46,344 nt of DNA from Betaproteobacteria bacterium (GTDB lineage Bacteria > Pseudomonadota > Gammaproteobacteria > Burkholderiales > Ga0077523). The translations under genes were made by a program, and so were the position numbers. The DNA lies in NCBI GenBank assembly GCA_016125475.1, contig WGLR01000022.1, positions 1-46,344 on the forward strand. Reading direction: 5' to 3'. The notes below the pieces were generated by a model, which did no database searches, was not told the DNA's origin, and was given only the letters and a program-made list of their open reading frames with translations. Positions 1 to 8,276 of this stretch are shown here, in pieces. The first letter of the stretch is position 1. Every line of letters starts with the position of its first letter.

Positions 1-123
1 AACCCCGAACCCCGAACCCCTCATGGTTACCGATGCGTCATAATCGGGTCACATTCGCCCAAAGGGTTCGGTCGCGGTGGCCGTTATGAGGACAATCCGC
101 GAACCCTCGAACCTTCGTCAACC
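1..123. other. Non-coding left edge upstream of phnM
   Basis: No gene is visible. The first 19 bases are a short direct repeat of the heptamer AACCCCG (about 2.7 copies). The only upstream ATG (position 86) is out of frame with the PhnM gene. Any upstream phosphonate genes lie outside the window. Confidence 0.5.
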
Positions 124-1269
124 TTGCGTACCCTGCTCACGAACGCACGCCTGATCCTGTCCGACACCGTCGTGGACGATGCCTCGCTGCTCGTCGAGGA
201 CGAGAGCATCGTCGCCGCATGTCCCGAGTCCGCGGCGCGGGCATCCGCGATCGACCTGCACGGCGACTGGCTCATGCCGGGCATGGTCGACCTGCACTGC
301 GACGCCATCGAGAAGGAAATCGAGCCGCGCCCGGGGGTGACCTTCCCGCTGCCCTTCGCGATCGCGAACGCCGACAAGCGCAACGCGTCCGCCGGCATCA
401 CGACCGTCTACCACGCGCTGTCCTTCGCGCACGACGAACTCGGCGTGCGCAACGTGCAGATGGCAGCTGATATCGCGCACGCGATCCACACCTACCGGCC
501 GCACGGTCTCGTCGACAACCGCGTCCACGCGCGGTACGAGATCACGGACGCCGTGGGCTATCCGGTGCTCGCGGGCCTCATGGACGAAGCCGATCTGGAA
601 CTGCTCTCGTTCATGGACCACTCCCCGGGTCAGGGACAGTTCAAGACGCTCGACGCGTATCGGGACTACGTCGTGCGCACCTACCACCGCACGCCCGAGG
701 AAGCGGAGCGCATGGCGCAGGAGAAGATCGCGACACGCGACGAAGCCGTGGACAGGGTCAGGCATCTCGCGCGCCTCGCGCTCGAGCGGGGCGTGCGTCT
801 CGCGAGCCACGACGACGACAGCGAGGACCGGGTGGAGGAAGTCGCCCGGCTCGGCGCGCGCATCTCCGAGTTTCCGATCAATCTCGAGGCCGCGGTCGCC
901 GCACGCCGGCACGGCATGGCCACGCTGTTCGGCGCGCCGAACATCCTGCGCGGCGGGAGCCACTCCGGGTCGATGAAGGCCCTCGAGGCCGTGGAGAAGG
1001 ACGTCGCCGACGGCCTGTGCTCGGACTACGCGCCCGCGGCACTGCTCGCGGCCGCCTTCAGGCTGCCATCCATCTCGTCCATCGGCCTGCCGCAGGCGAT
1101 CGCGCTCGTGTCGACGAACCCGGCCGCCGCCGTGGGTCTCACGGACCGCGGCCGCATCGATGTCGGGGCGCGGGCGGACCTCGTCGCCGTGCGCGAGGTC
1201 GACGGCTATCCGCAGGTGACCGCCGTGTGGACCGCCGGACGGCTCACGTACCGCGCGAGTTACGCCTGA
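124..1269 (+). CDS. phnM: Alpha-D-ribose 1-methylphosphonate 5-triphosphate diphosphatase (PhnM-like amidohydrolase)
   Basis: In the C-P lyase pathway this cytoplasmic metal-dependent amidohydrolase releases diphosphate from the ribose methylphosphonate triphosphate intermediate. The 381-residue length matches PhnM. Visible motifs are the beta-1 metal motif DLHCD at residues 56-60, the SHDDDS block with H229, and the family-typical SDYAPAALL stretch near D301. The C-terminus ends with the usual amidohydrolase segment (GRIDVGARADLVAV). The start is TTG at 124, because no in-frame ATG lies nearby and the homology begins at once (MRTLLTNARLIL). No other phn gene follows; the next gene is a polyphosphate kinase. 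It is therefore either the last gene of a phn cluster truncated by the window or an orphan. Family assignment is secure; the exact substrate is inferred. Confidence 0.88.
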   Translation: MRTLLTNARLILSDTVVDDASLLVEDESIVAACPESAARASAIDLHGDWLMPGMVDLHCDAIEKEIEPRPGVTFPLPFAIANADKRNASAGITTVYHALSFAHDELGVRNVQMAADIAHAIHTYRPHGLVDNRVHARYEITDAVGYPVLAGLMDEADLELLSFMDHSPGQGQFKTLDAYRDYVVRTYHRTPEEAERMAQEKIATRDEAVDRVRHLARLALERGVRLASHDDDSEDRVEEVARLGARISEFPINLEAAVAARRHGMATLFGAPNILRGGSHSGSMKALEAVEKDVADGLCSDYAPAALLAAAFRLPSISSIGLPQAIALVSTNPAAAVGLTDRGRIDVGARADLVAVREVDGYPQVTAVWTAGRLTYRASYA

Positions 1270-1355
1270 CCCCGTCAGTCCGGGCCGTCCCGTCCGGTGC
1301 CCCCGGCTGACTTCCGTCAAGGAGCGCCGGGCACCGTCCGGCAATATGGTGCCGG

Positions 1356-2909
1356 ATGAGCGTTCCGAAGACGGTGCCTGCTGACCGGGAACGCGCTCGC
1401 CACGAATGGGATGCACCGGGGAGACAGGCCGTCATGTTCGATGCCGCGGAGATCGGCCACCGTATAGGCAGGAAGGCGTACCGGGCGCGGGAACCGGAAC
1501 TGCGGCGTGCGCTGCTCGACGCCCAGTACCGGGTGCTGGAAGAGGGAAGATTCCCGGTCGTCGTGCTCGTGAACGGCGTGGACGGCGCCGGCAAGGGCGA
1601 GACCGTCAACCTGCTCAATGAGTGGATGGACCCGAGGCACGTCCGCACCGAAGCGTTCGGCGAGGCGGCGGAAGAGGACGGGGACCGGCCGGAGATGTGG
1701 CGCTTCTGGCAGGTGCTGCCGCCGAAGGGACACGTCGGCATCCTGTTCGGGTCGTGGTACACGGACCCCATCCTGAAGCGCGTGATGCGCCACGAGAAGC
1801 GGTCGCGCTTCCTGCGGCGGCTCGAGCGGATCAGGCACTTCGAGCGCATGCTCGTGGCCGAGGGCGCCCTCATCCTGAAGTTCTGGTTCCATCTGTCCCG
1901 GCGTGCCCAGAGGGACCGGCTCCGCAAGCTCAGCGCGGACCCCGACACGCGGTGGCGCGTGGGCGACGACGACTGGCGTCACCACGAGCACTACGACGAG
2001 TTCGTCAAGGTCTGCGAGGCCGCCCTGCGCGAGACGAGCACGGGCGAGGCGCCCTGGCACATCGTCGATGGCAGCGACCCGGCCTATCGCGCCCTGACGG
2101 TGGGACAGGTCCTCCTCGACGCGATGCTCGCGCGTCTGGACGGCCCGGCCCCGTCGATCGCGCCGTCCGCACCGCCGCCTGCGCCCGCACTGGACGGTCG
2201 CGACCTGCTCGGCACCCTGGACCACTCGCACACGCTGCGTCGCGACCGCTACGCCGCGAGGCTCGAGCACGGCCAGGCTCACCTCAACCGGCTGACGCGC
2301 GACCGCCGGTTTCACGAACGATCGATGATCGTGGTGTTCGAGGGCATGGACGCCGCGGGCAAGGGCAGCACGATCCGCCGCGTCACGCAGGCGATGGACG
2401 CCCGGTTCTATCGCGTCGTGCCGATCGCGGCCCCGACCGACGAGGAACGCGCGCAGCCCTACCTGTGGCGGTTCTGGCGGCACCTGCCGCGACGTGGCCA
2501 TTCGGTCATCTTCGACCGGTCGTGGTACGGCCGTGTCCTGGTCGAACGGGTCGAGGGCCTGTGCGGCGAGGCCGACTGGATCCGGGCCTATCACGAGATC
2601 AACGAATTCGAGGAACAGCTGGCGGAGAGCGGAGCGATCCTCGTCAAGTTCTGGCTGGCGATCACCCCGGAGGAACAGCTCCGGCGCTTCCACGAGCGCG
2701 AGTCCGTTCCGCACAAGCAGTTCAAGATCACCTCGGAGGACTGGCGCAACCGGGAGAAGTGGCCCCGGTACGAGCGTGCCGTGGCCGACATGGTGGAGCG
2801 CACGTCCACGGACATCGCGCGCTGGCATCTCGTTTCCACCGAGAACAAGCTCGCGGGTCGCGTCGCCGTGATCGAGCGCATCTGCGAGGCGGTCGAGGCT
2901 GCGCTGTAG
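1356..2909 (+). CDS. pap: Polyphosphate:AMP phosphotransferase (two-domain PPK2 family)
   Basis: PPK2 enzymes move phosphate between polyphosphate and nucleotides; two-domain members are polyphosphate:AMP phosphotransferases, converting AMP to ADP. The 517-residue protein carries two tandem PPK2 P-loop domains. Domain 1 has a Walker A at residues 74-81 (GVDGAGKG) followed by FGSWYTDPI. Domain 2 has a Walker A near 330-337 (GMDAAGKG) followed by the lid/Walker B motif FDRSWYGR. A proline/alanine-rich linker (about 265-285) joins them. In domain 1 the FDRSWY motif has drifted to FGSWY, losing the Asp, while domain 2 keeps it. That pattern fits the known situation in which only the C-terminal domain is catalytic. 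It ends 63 bp from the convergent VOC gene. Confidence 0.88.
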   Translation: MSVPKTVPADRERARHEWDAPGRQAVMFDAAEIGHRIGRKAYRAREPELRRALLDAQYRVLEEGRFPVVVLVNGVDGAGKGETVNLLNEWMDPRHVRTEAFGEAAEEDGDRPEMWRFWQVLPPKGHVGILFGSWYTDPILKRVMRHEKRSRFLRRLERIRHFERMLVAEGALILKFWFHLSRRAQRDRLRKLSADPDTRWRVGDDDWRHHEHYDEFVKVCEAALRETSTGEAPWHIVDGSDPAYRALTVGQVLLDAMLARLDGPAPSIAPSAPPPAPALDGRDLLGTLDHSHTLRRDRYAARLEHGQAHLNRLTRDRRFHERSMIVVFEGMDAAGKGSTIRRVTQAMDARFYRVVPIAAPTDEERAQPYLWRFWRHLPRRGHSVIFDRSWYGRVLVERVEGLCGEADWIRAYHEINEFEEQLAESGAILVKFWLAITPEEQLRRFHERESVPHKQFKITSEDWRNREKWPRYERAVADMVERTSTDIARWHLVSTENKLAGRVAVIERICEAVEAAL

Positions 2910-2972
2910 CGCAGGCCCCGGGGCGCCGTGGCGGGCGCGGCGCGAGGTCGTCACGACCCGGCGCCGGTTCGT

Positions 2973-3461
2973 TCAGTGTCGGGCTTCCGGCTTCGTGGCC
3001 TGCCAGTCGTCGAGGATCCGTCGCGCGGCGCCGGGCGGTTCGGCCTCGGCCTCGTGGCCGGGGACCGGTGCCGTCAGTTCGATCACGTAGCCGTTCGGGT
3101 CACGGAAATAGATGGAGTGGATGAAGCCGTGATCGGACGGGCCGCGCACCTCCATGCCGCGCGCGAGACCCTCCCGGCGCATGGATTCCAGGACCGGGTA
3201 GTCGACCTCGAGTGCGATGTGGAGATCGAAGTCGTGCTGGTCCTTGAAGTCGAAGGGCATGTCGGGTGCCTCGAAGAACGCGAGAAAGGACCCGTCCCCG
3301 AGGCGGTAGAACGAGTGCAGCACGCGGGTCGTGCGTCCGGACTTGGTCTCGCGGATCTCGAAGGCCTTCGAGAGCGGCAGGCCGAGGAAGTCCTCGTAGA
3401 ACCTGCGGGTCTCTTCCGCATCGCGGCACCGGTAGGCGTTGTGGTGGAGTTTCCTGAGCAT
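2973..3461 (-). CDS. VOC-family protein (glyoxalase/dioxygenase fold)
   Basis: A 162-residue vicinal-oxygen-chelate protein. It starts MLRKLHHNAYRCRDAEET and contains the typical second-half block IYFRDPNGYVIELTAP, in which the terminal Glu is a usual metal ligand. H7, H81 and E128 are candidate ligands. The start is fixed by a strong GAGGAGG Shine-Dalgarno just upstream; the much longer open frame reading through it from 4553 is not the gene. Members open aromatic rings, isomerise glyoxals or bind drugs, and the sequence alone does not say which. It is divergent from the haloacid dehalogenase at 3651 across a 189-bp spacer and may share a control region with it. Confidence 0.8.
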   Translation of the reverse strand: MLRKLHHNAYRCRDAEETRRFYEDFLGLPLSKAFEIRETKSGRTTRVLHSFYRLGDGSFLAFFEAPDMPFDFKDQHDFDLHIALEVDYPVLESMRREGLARGMEVRGPSDHGFIHSIYFRDPNGYVIELTAPVPGHEAEAEPPGAARRILDDWQATKPEARH

Positions 3462-3650
3462 CGTTCCTCCTCGTGGTGTCCTGTATCCCGGGCGTGTCGC
3501 CGGCATGCGGACACGCGGGACACATCCGGAATGACCGTCTCGCGCCGGACGCGTTCGGTCCGGGCGCGGTCGTGTCCGGGAGCATACTTGTTCGGCGGAC
3601 CGCACGCGCGCCGCAGTTCGCGGCGCGGTGCCGGCAACGGAGGGACGATC

Positions 3651-4361
3651 ATGGCTGAAGTGCCCGGCGAATCGCTGGGGTCGAGGATAAGGGTCTGCAT
3701 GTTCGACCAGTACGGAACGGTCGTCGACATGCAGACGGGGCTCACCGAGGCGGTGACGCCCTACCTGAAGGCGAAGGGCTGGACCGGCCGGCCGGACCGG
3801 TTCGTGACGTGGTGGCGCCGCACGCACTTCGAGAACTCGATGATCGATGCGCTGCTGCACCGTGCCCACACGCCCTATCGCGAGATCGGCGAGCGTGCCG
3901 TCGCGTACACGCTCGAGCGTGCGGGCATCCCCTTCACGATGGACGAGGTGCGAGCCCTTGTGTCGGAGATCGAGAGGCTCCGGCCGTTTCCGGACGTTCC
4001 CGAAGCCCTCGCGCGTCTGAAGACGCGCTACCGGATCGTCGTGCTCTCCAACGGCGATCCCGACATGCTCGAGGCGGCCAGGGCTCACCACGGCATCCCG
4101 TTCGACGAGGTCATCTCGGTCGCGGTCGCCAACGCGTTCAAGCCCCACGTCGCGACCTACACGCGGGCCGCCGAGATCCTCGGCGTGGCGATGGAGGACG
4201 TGCTGTTCGTCGCGAATCACGCGTTCGACTGCATCGGGGCGAAGGCCGCCGGCATGCACACGGCGTTCGTGGACCGGCGCAAGGTACCGTTCGGCATCAC
4301 GCCGTACCAGCCCGACATCGTCGTGCCCGACATGAAGTCGCTCGCGGACCTGATGGTCTGA
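3651..4361 (+). CDS. Haloacid dehalogenase type II (HAD superfamily)
   Basis: A 236-residue HAD protein. Type II dehalogenases hydrolyse (S)-2-haloacids through an aspartyl ester. Motif I is FDQYGT with nucleophile D19, which is the type II form (FDxYGT) and lacks the second Asp of phosphatases. Motif II is LSNGDP, motif III is the Lys in AFKPHVATY, and motif IV is VANHAFDCIGAKAAG, close to the SSNxWDxxGA signature. The ATG at 3651 follows a GGAGGGACG ribosome site. The dehalogenase fold is clear. A haloacid as the physiological substrate is inferred, because motif IV departs from the experimentally studied enzymes (AFDC in place of xWDxxG). Confidence 0.82.
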   Translation: MAEVPGESLGSRIRVCMFDQYGTVVDMQTGLTEAVTPYLKAKGWTGRPDRFVTWWRRTHFENSMIDALLHRAHTPYREIGERAVAYTLERAGIPFTMDEVRALVSEIERLRPFPDVPEALARLKTRYRIVVLSNGDPDMLEAARAHHGIPFDEVISVAVANAFKPHVATYTRAAEILGVAMEDVLFVANHAFDCIGAKAAGMHTAFVDRRKVPFGITPYQPDIVVPDMKSLADLMV

Positions 4362-4434
4362 CACGAGTGACCAGTCGAGCCGGTGCAGTCTCGTCTGCCG
4401 CGTCCGCCACAACGCCGGCAACGCGCCGCCGACC

Positions 4435-4448
4435 TTGATAATCGTCAA
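4435..4448. promoter_or_regulatory. FNR/DNR-type binding site
   Basis: TTGAT-N4-GTCAA, matching the Crp/Fnr-family consensus TTGAY-N4-RTCAA, and extended by one further flanking pair to CCTTGA / TCAAGG. Its centre (4441.5) would place a class II transcription start near 4483. That fits control of the permuted C13-like gene and argues against the leaderless GTG at 4484. Seen in sequence; regulator binding is inferred. Confidence 0.45.
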
Positions 4449-4519
4449 GGCGGGGGTGGCGGCTGGCGTGTTCACTCGGACTCGTGAGCGGGTGCCCGAT
4501 GCATCCGACGGGAAGGCCG

Positions 4520-5962
4520 ATGCGACCGATACGGATCGATGCGCGGCAGGCACTCGCCGCGGTCGTCACCACAGTGATCATTCAGATGCCCGCATTCGCG
4601 GGACTGGACGCACAGCCGGAGGGCAAGGGGTCGAGCATCTCCGGTTTCGATTCGGGCATGCGGGACAAGACGCTCGCCTCCTGGCTCAGGACGGCCCTGC
4701 TCGAGAACGGGCAGAAGAACGTCCGGGAGGCAGCGTTCCTGTTCAATTCGTGTTTCGGCGGCGGCATGCTCGACGACATCGATGCCGCACTCGGCGGGCA
4801 GGTGCCGTGGGTCGGCGGCGCCGCTTCGCGCCATAACCAGTATGCGATCGGACAGAATTCGCCCGCCGAGAACGTGGTGCTCAAGAGACCCGAAGTCTTC
4901 GTGGATGCGCAGCCGATGGGATTCTGGACGCGTGCGCTCGTGCCGCTCATGGAGGAGCGTGACGCGACCGTGTTCGGTGCGGTTTCCGGAGCGGCCACGG
5001 CGGACCGCGTGGCGAGTGGCGCAAAGCGCGAGGCGGACATCGACAAGGCATTGGCCGCGGCGAAGGTCGACGTCCCGTTCGGTCCCGCACAGGTGCTCCC
5101 CGAGGACGTGCAGTTCGTCGCGAAGAACGGCGGCGACGCGATGAAGATGGACTGCAAGGACTGCGGCAAGCGCTACGTCGTGATCTGGGCCGGCAACACG
5201 GACCGACTGCGCGCCTACGACGACGTCGCGGGCATGCTCGACGTGCTGCGCACGAACTGGCCCGGCGATCCCGCGAACGTCGTGTTCAAGATCTTCTACG
5301 GCGATGGTGTGCAGAAGGTGACCGGCAAACTGGCTCCGCCGAACGCGGAGAATCGTTTGCCCGCGGAGTGGGGCGCGGTGCCCGCGAAGCGCAGTCTGCT
5401 GCAGAAATATCTCGAACAGGAACTGCCCGCGATGATCGGCCCCGAGGACCAGTTCTTCCTCTACGTGACGGACCACGGCTCCTGGTACGTGAGGGACGAT
5501 CAGCCGAAACAGGTGGATCCGGGCGGCGCAGGTGCATTGCTCCCCATTTCGATCGACCCGGAAACCTATGCGGCGGCCTGGTTCGATCCCGGCAACCAGG
5601 CTACGCTCACCCTCGACTATCTCGGTCTTGCACAAGCGACGAGCGTCTACCTCAACGACCACCTGATCGGGACTCTGCCGCCCGACACGAACGCGTCGCC
5701 GACCCAGCCTGCGACCTGGACGGTCACGGTCGACGAATCCGACCTGCTGCTCGAGAACCTCCTGCGCATCGAGGCCGTCTCCGATCCCTTCACGGTGACC
5801 GCGACGGATTTCGAGATCGGCCAGATCGGTCGCGACCCGCCAGGTGTCGTCGACGAGCCGGCCGGCGCGACGCTAGTGATGGCGGCTGCGGCGATCGCGG
5901 CCGGTATCGCGCAGCGTCGACGGGTGCTTCCATCGTCGCGGACGGGCTCCCGGGGTGCCTGA
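4520..5962 (+). CDS. Secreted legumain-like (peptidase C13 fold) protein with apparent circular permutation and PEP-CTERM-like tail
   Basis: A 480-residue exported protein. Residues 1-27 form a signal peptide ending MPAFA before GLDA. A first block at residues 70-110 (FLFNSC with C78, FGGGML, then PWVGGAAS) resembles the catalytic-Cys strand of legumain (YIEACESGS followed by TTAS). A later block at 218-262 (YVVIWAGNTD, then YDDVAGML and FYGDG) resembles the legumain N-terminal strand (AVLVAGS, then YDD). It is followed by GPEDQFFLYVTDHGSW at 307-322 with H319, the catalytic-His strand. In legumains His precedes Cys; here Cys comes first, and no Cys follows H319. Residues 338-440 look like a beta-sandwich. 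The C-terminus (DEPAGATL, hydrophobic stretch, RRR) is PEP-CTERM-like with a 12-residue extra tail. Other possible starts are GTG 4484 and ATG 4499; the signal peptide and the FNR site favour 4520. Peptidase activity is inference. Confidence 0.65.
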   Translation: MRPIRIDARQALAAVVTTVIIQMPAFAGLDAQPEGKGSSISGFDSGMRDKTLASWLRTALLENGQKNVREAAFLFNSCFGGGMLDDIDAALGGQVPWVGGAASRHNQYAIGQNSPAENVVLKRPEVFVDAQPMGFWTRALVPLMEERDATVFGAVSGAATADRVASGAKREADIDKALAAAKVDVPFGPAQVLPEDVQFVAKNGGDAMKMDCKDCGKRYVVIWAGNTDRLRAYDDVAGMLDVLRTNWPGDPANVVFKIFYGDGVQKVTGKLAPPNAENRLPAEWGAVPAKRSLLQKYLEQELPAMIGPEDQFFLYVTDHGSWYVRDDQPKQVDPGGAGALLPISIDPETYAAAWFDPGNQATLTLDYLGLAQATSVYLNDHLIGTLPPDTNASPTQPATWTVTVDESDLLLENLLRIEAVSDPFTVTATDFEIGQIGRDPPGVVDEPAGATLVMAAAAIAAGIAQRRRVLPSSRTGSRGA

Positions 5963-6195
5963 AGGCCCTCGACGATCCGACGCAGTTCCGTCGCCCTCAC
6001 TGCATCCGCCCGAACGGACCATCACGGCGCTACCGTCGTCGCGCGGCAATCCGTGCACAATGTCCGCCCGACAGGGTGACGCGCGAAACTGCCGGCGTGC
6101 ACAGGCCGAATCGAGGGTGCCGGGACGGCTGCACACGTCCGGGCTGCTCCGCGCCGGCGCGCCCCTGCCAGCGAGGGCACCCGGGAGGACCATCG

Positions 6196-6900
6196 ATGGA
6201 GAAGAAGGATCTGCCGAAGCACGTCTGTGGCGTGTGCGGACGGGAATTTCCCCTGAAGTCGCTCGTGCGCGGCGAACTCGTGCGGAGCGAGATCGTCGCC
6301 GCGGCCCAGAAGAGGAACCCGGCGTGGTCCGTGTCGGACTACATCTGCCGGTCGTGCCTCACGAACGCACGCGCGGACTACGTGCGCGGCGTGCTGGAGG
6401 ACGAGAAGGGCGAGCTCACGTCGCTCGAGCAGGAGGTCGTCACGAGCCTGCGCGAGCACGACATCATTTCGCGCCACGTCGAGGACGAGTTCGAGCAGAA
6501 CTGGACGCCCGGCGAACGGCTGGCGGACCGCATCGCGACGTTCGGCGGCAGCTGGACCTTCCTGCTCCTGTTCGGCGGGTTCCTCGCGAGCTGGATCGTG
6601 CTGAACTCGCTGGTACTCTACTGGCGCCCGGTCGATCCGTACCCGTACATCCTGCTGAACCTCGTGCTCTCGTGCCTCGCGGCCATCCAGGCACCCGTCA
6701 TCATGATGAGTCAGAACCGGCAGGAGGCGAAGGACCGGCTGCGCTCGCAGCACGACTACCAGGTCAATCTCAAGGCCGAACTGGAGATCCGCCACCTGCA
6801 CGAGAAGATCGACCACCTGCTGTCGCACCAGTGGGAGCGACTCGTCCAGATCCAGGAGATCCAGCTCGAGGCGCTCGCGGAGCTCGGCAAGAAGAAGTGA
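6196..6900 (+). CDS. DUF1003 membrane protein with N-terminal double CxxC motif
   Basis: A 234-residue inner-membrane protein. Residues 1-60 carry C11-x2-C14 and C51-x2-C54, a possible zinc ribbon. Residues 100-110 hold the NWTPGERLAD motif that opens DUF1003. Two transmembrane helices follow at about 118-142 and 150-171, ending in the conserved IMMSQNRQ. A charged, probably coiled-coil tail runs from 175 to 234. DUF1003 is widespread but has no established function. The ATG at 6196 follows GGGAGG. A 116-bp gap separates it from the STAS-like gene in the same orientation. Confidence 0.8.
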   Translation: MEKKDLPKHVCGVCGREFPLKSLVRGELVRSEIVAAAQKRNPAWSVSDYICRSCLTNARADYVRGVLEDEKGELTSLEQEVVTSLREHDIISRHVEDEFEQNWTPGERLADRIATFGGSWTFLLLFGGFLASWIVLNSLVLYWRPVDPYPYILLNLVLSCLAAIQAPVIMMSQNRQEAKDRLRSQHDYQVNLKAELEIRHLHEKIDHLLSHQWERLVQIQEIQLEALAELGKKK

Positions 6901-7015
6901 TCGCCGCGGGCACGACGATGGAATTTCGTGCACGGTCCGCGGTCGCACGGGCAGACGACGACGCGAGGCATCCGCCCGCGCGTCGTGACTTCCTGACCTT
7001 CGAAGGAGTCCCGAG

Positions 7016-7378
7016 ATGATCGAACAGATTCCAGGATTGCCCGGGAACGTGGTCGGTTTCCGTGCCACGGGGACGGTGACGGCCGCCGATTACGAGTCGG
7101 TGATCATGCCCGCCGTCGAGGCGCTCTTCGCGCGCGAGAAGTCGGTGCGTTTCCTCTATCACCTCGGCCCGGAATTCGCGGGCTTCGAGGCCGGAGCCGT
7201 CTGGGACGACGCGAAACTCGGCCTGAAGCATCTGTCCGGCTGGGATCGCGTGGCGGTGGTGACCGATGTCGACTGGGTGCGCCACGCGATGCGGCTCTTC
7301 GCCGTCGTGATCCCGGGGCACGTGCGCGTGTACTCGAACGCGGAGTACTTCGACGCCGAGAAGTGGCTGGCCGGCTGA
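7016..7378 (+). CDS. STAS/SpoIIAA-like protein
   Basis: A 120-residue soluble protein of the SpoIIAA-like (STAS/SEC14-type) family. It begins MIEQIPGLPGNVVGF and has the family pattern of a short beta strand, a helix (TAADYESVIMPAVE) and the closing segment VRVYSNAEYFDAEKWL. These proteins are thought to bind small ligands or partners, and no role is established. The start is fixed by AAGGAG at 7003-7008. It ends at a hairpin shared with the convergent bdhA gene. Confidence 0.75.
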   Translation: MIEQIPGLPGNVVGFRATGTVTAADYESVIMPAVEALFAREKSVRFLYHLGPEFAGFEAGAVWDDAKLGLKHLSGWDRVAVVTDVDWVRHAMRLFAVVIPGHVRVYSNAEYFDAEKWLAG

Positions 7379-7394
7379 CCCGCGTCCACCGTTC

Positions 7395-7436
7395 CCGGCA
7401 TCGACCGCGAACCACCACGCGCGCGGTCGATGCCGG
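7395..7436. terminator. Bidirectional hairpin between convergent genes
   Basis: Perfect 15-bp inverted repeat (arms 7395-7409 and 7422-7436, 12-nt loop) lying midway between the STAS-like gene (ends 7378) and bdhA (minus strand, ends 7476). Placement suits a terminator for both strands, although no clear U tract follows either arm. Confidence 0.55.
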
Positions 7437-7475
7437 ATCACGGATGGCCGTCCCGTTCCATCCGGCCTGCCGGCG

Positions 7476-8267
7476 TCACTGCATGTACCAGCCGTGGCTC
7501 GCCACGAGCGACTGGCCCGTCAGGGCGTTGGTCGGGAAAGACGCGAACATCAGCGCGATGCGGGCGACGTCGTCCACGGTCGTGAACTCGCCGTCGACGG
7601 TTTCCTTGAGCATCACGTTGCGGACCACGTCCTCCTCGGTGATGCCGAGATTGCGCGCCTGCTCCGGGATCTGCCTGTCGACCAGTGGCGTGCGCACGAA
7701 GCCCGAGCAGATGATGTTCGCGCGCACACCGTGTTTCGCACCCTCCTTCGCGATCACGCGCGTGAGGCCCTCGAGTCCGTGCTTGGCCGTGACGTAGGCG
7801 GACTTCAGCACGGAAGCCTCCTTGGAGTGCACGGAACCCATGAAGATGATGGATCCTCCCCGGCCGCGCGAGACCATCTCGCGCATGGCGGCGCGGGAGG
7901 TCAGGAACGCGCCGTCGAGGTGCACGGCGAGCAGCTTCTTCCAGTCCGCGAAGGAGAACTCCGTGAGCGGCGCGACGATCTGGATGCCCGCGTTGCTCAC
8001 GAGCACGTCGAGACTGCCGAACTCGGAGACGGTGCGCCGGACTCCTGCGTCGACCTGGCTCTCGACCGTCACGTCGAGCGGCACGCCAAGCGCGCGGTGG
8101 CCGCGCTGCCTGAGTTCGGCCACGGCCCGTTCCGTGGCCTCGGGGTCGAGATCGGCGATGGCCACTGCAGCACCCGCGTCAGCGTATACCTCGGCGATCC
8201 GCTTGCCGATCCCGCTCGCGGCCCCCGTGACGAAGGCAACCTTTCCCTTCAGGTTCATGGCATCCAT
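7476..8267 (-). CDS. bdhA: 3-hydroxybutyrate dehydrogenase (SDR family)
   Basis: NAD-dependent oxidation of 3-hydroxybutyrate to acetoacetate, a step in PHB and ketone-body use. The 263-residue short-chain dehydrogenase has the cofactor motif TGAASGIG at 14-21, SNAG at 91-94, and the catalytic set S145, Y158 and K162 at canonical spacing. The C-terminal half ([30 protein letters not shown]) is typical of bacterial BdhA. The ATG at 8267 follows AGGAGG, which overlaps the stop codon of the upstream acetoacetate decarboxylase gene. The two genes are 9 bp apart and probably translationally linked. It is the last gene of a four-gene operon. Confidence 0.9.
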   Translation of the reverse strand: MDAMNLKGKVAFVTGAASGIGKRIAEVYADAGAAVAIADLDPEATERAVAELRQRGHRALGVPLDVTVESQVDAGVRRTVSEFGSLDVLVSNAGIQIVAPLTEFSFADWKKLLAVHLDGAFLTSRAAMREMVSRGRGGSIIFMGSVHSKEASVLKSAYVTAKHGLEGLTRVIAKEGAKHGVRANIICSGFVRTPLVDRQIPEQARNLGITEEDVVRNVMLKETVDGEFTTVDDVARIALMFASFPTNALTGQSLVASHGWYMQ

Positions 8268-8276
8268 GGTGTCCTC

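Noticed and set aside
118-1416. Long minus-strand open frame opposite phnM
   Set aside because: Arginine-, His- and Gly-rich composition typical of antisense shadows in GC-rich DNA; no family resemblance; the plus-strand gene has clear motifs. The same applies to the large antisense frames at 1317-2954, 20673-22112, 27975-29141, 31525-33483 and 39543-40844.
4484-4519. GTG 4484 or ATG 4499 as start of the C13-like protein
   Set aside because: GTG 4484 has no ribosome site and would be leaderless if the FNR site acts at -41.5. Both add residues before a well-formed signal peptide starting at 4520. Not excluded experimentally.
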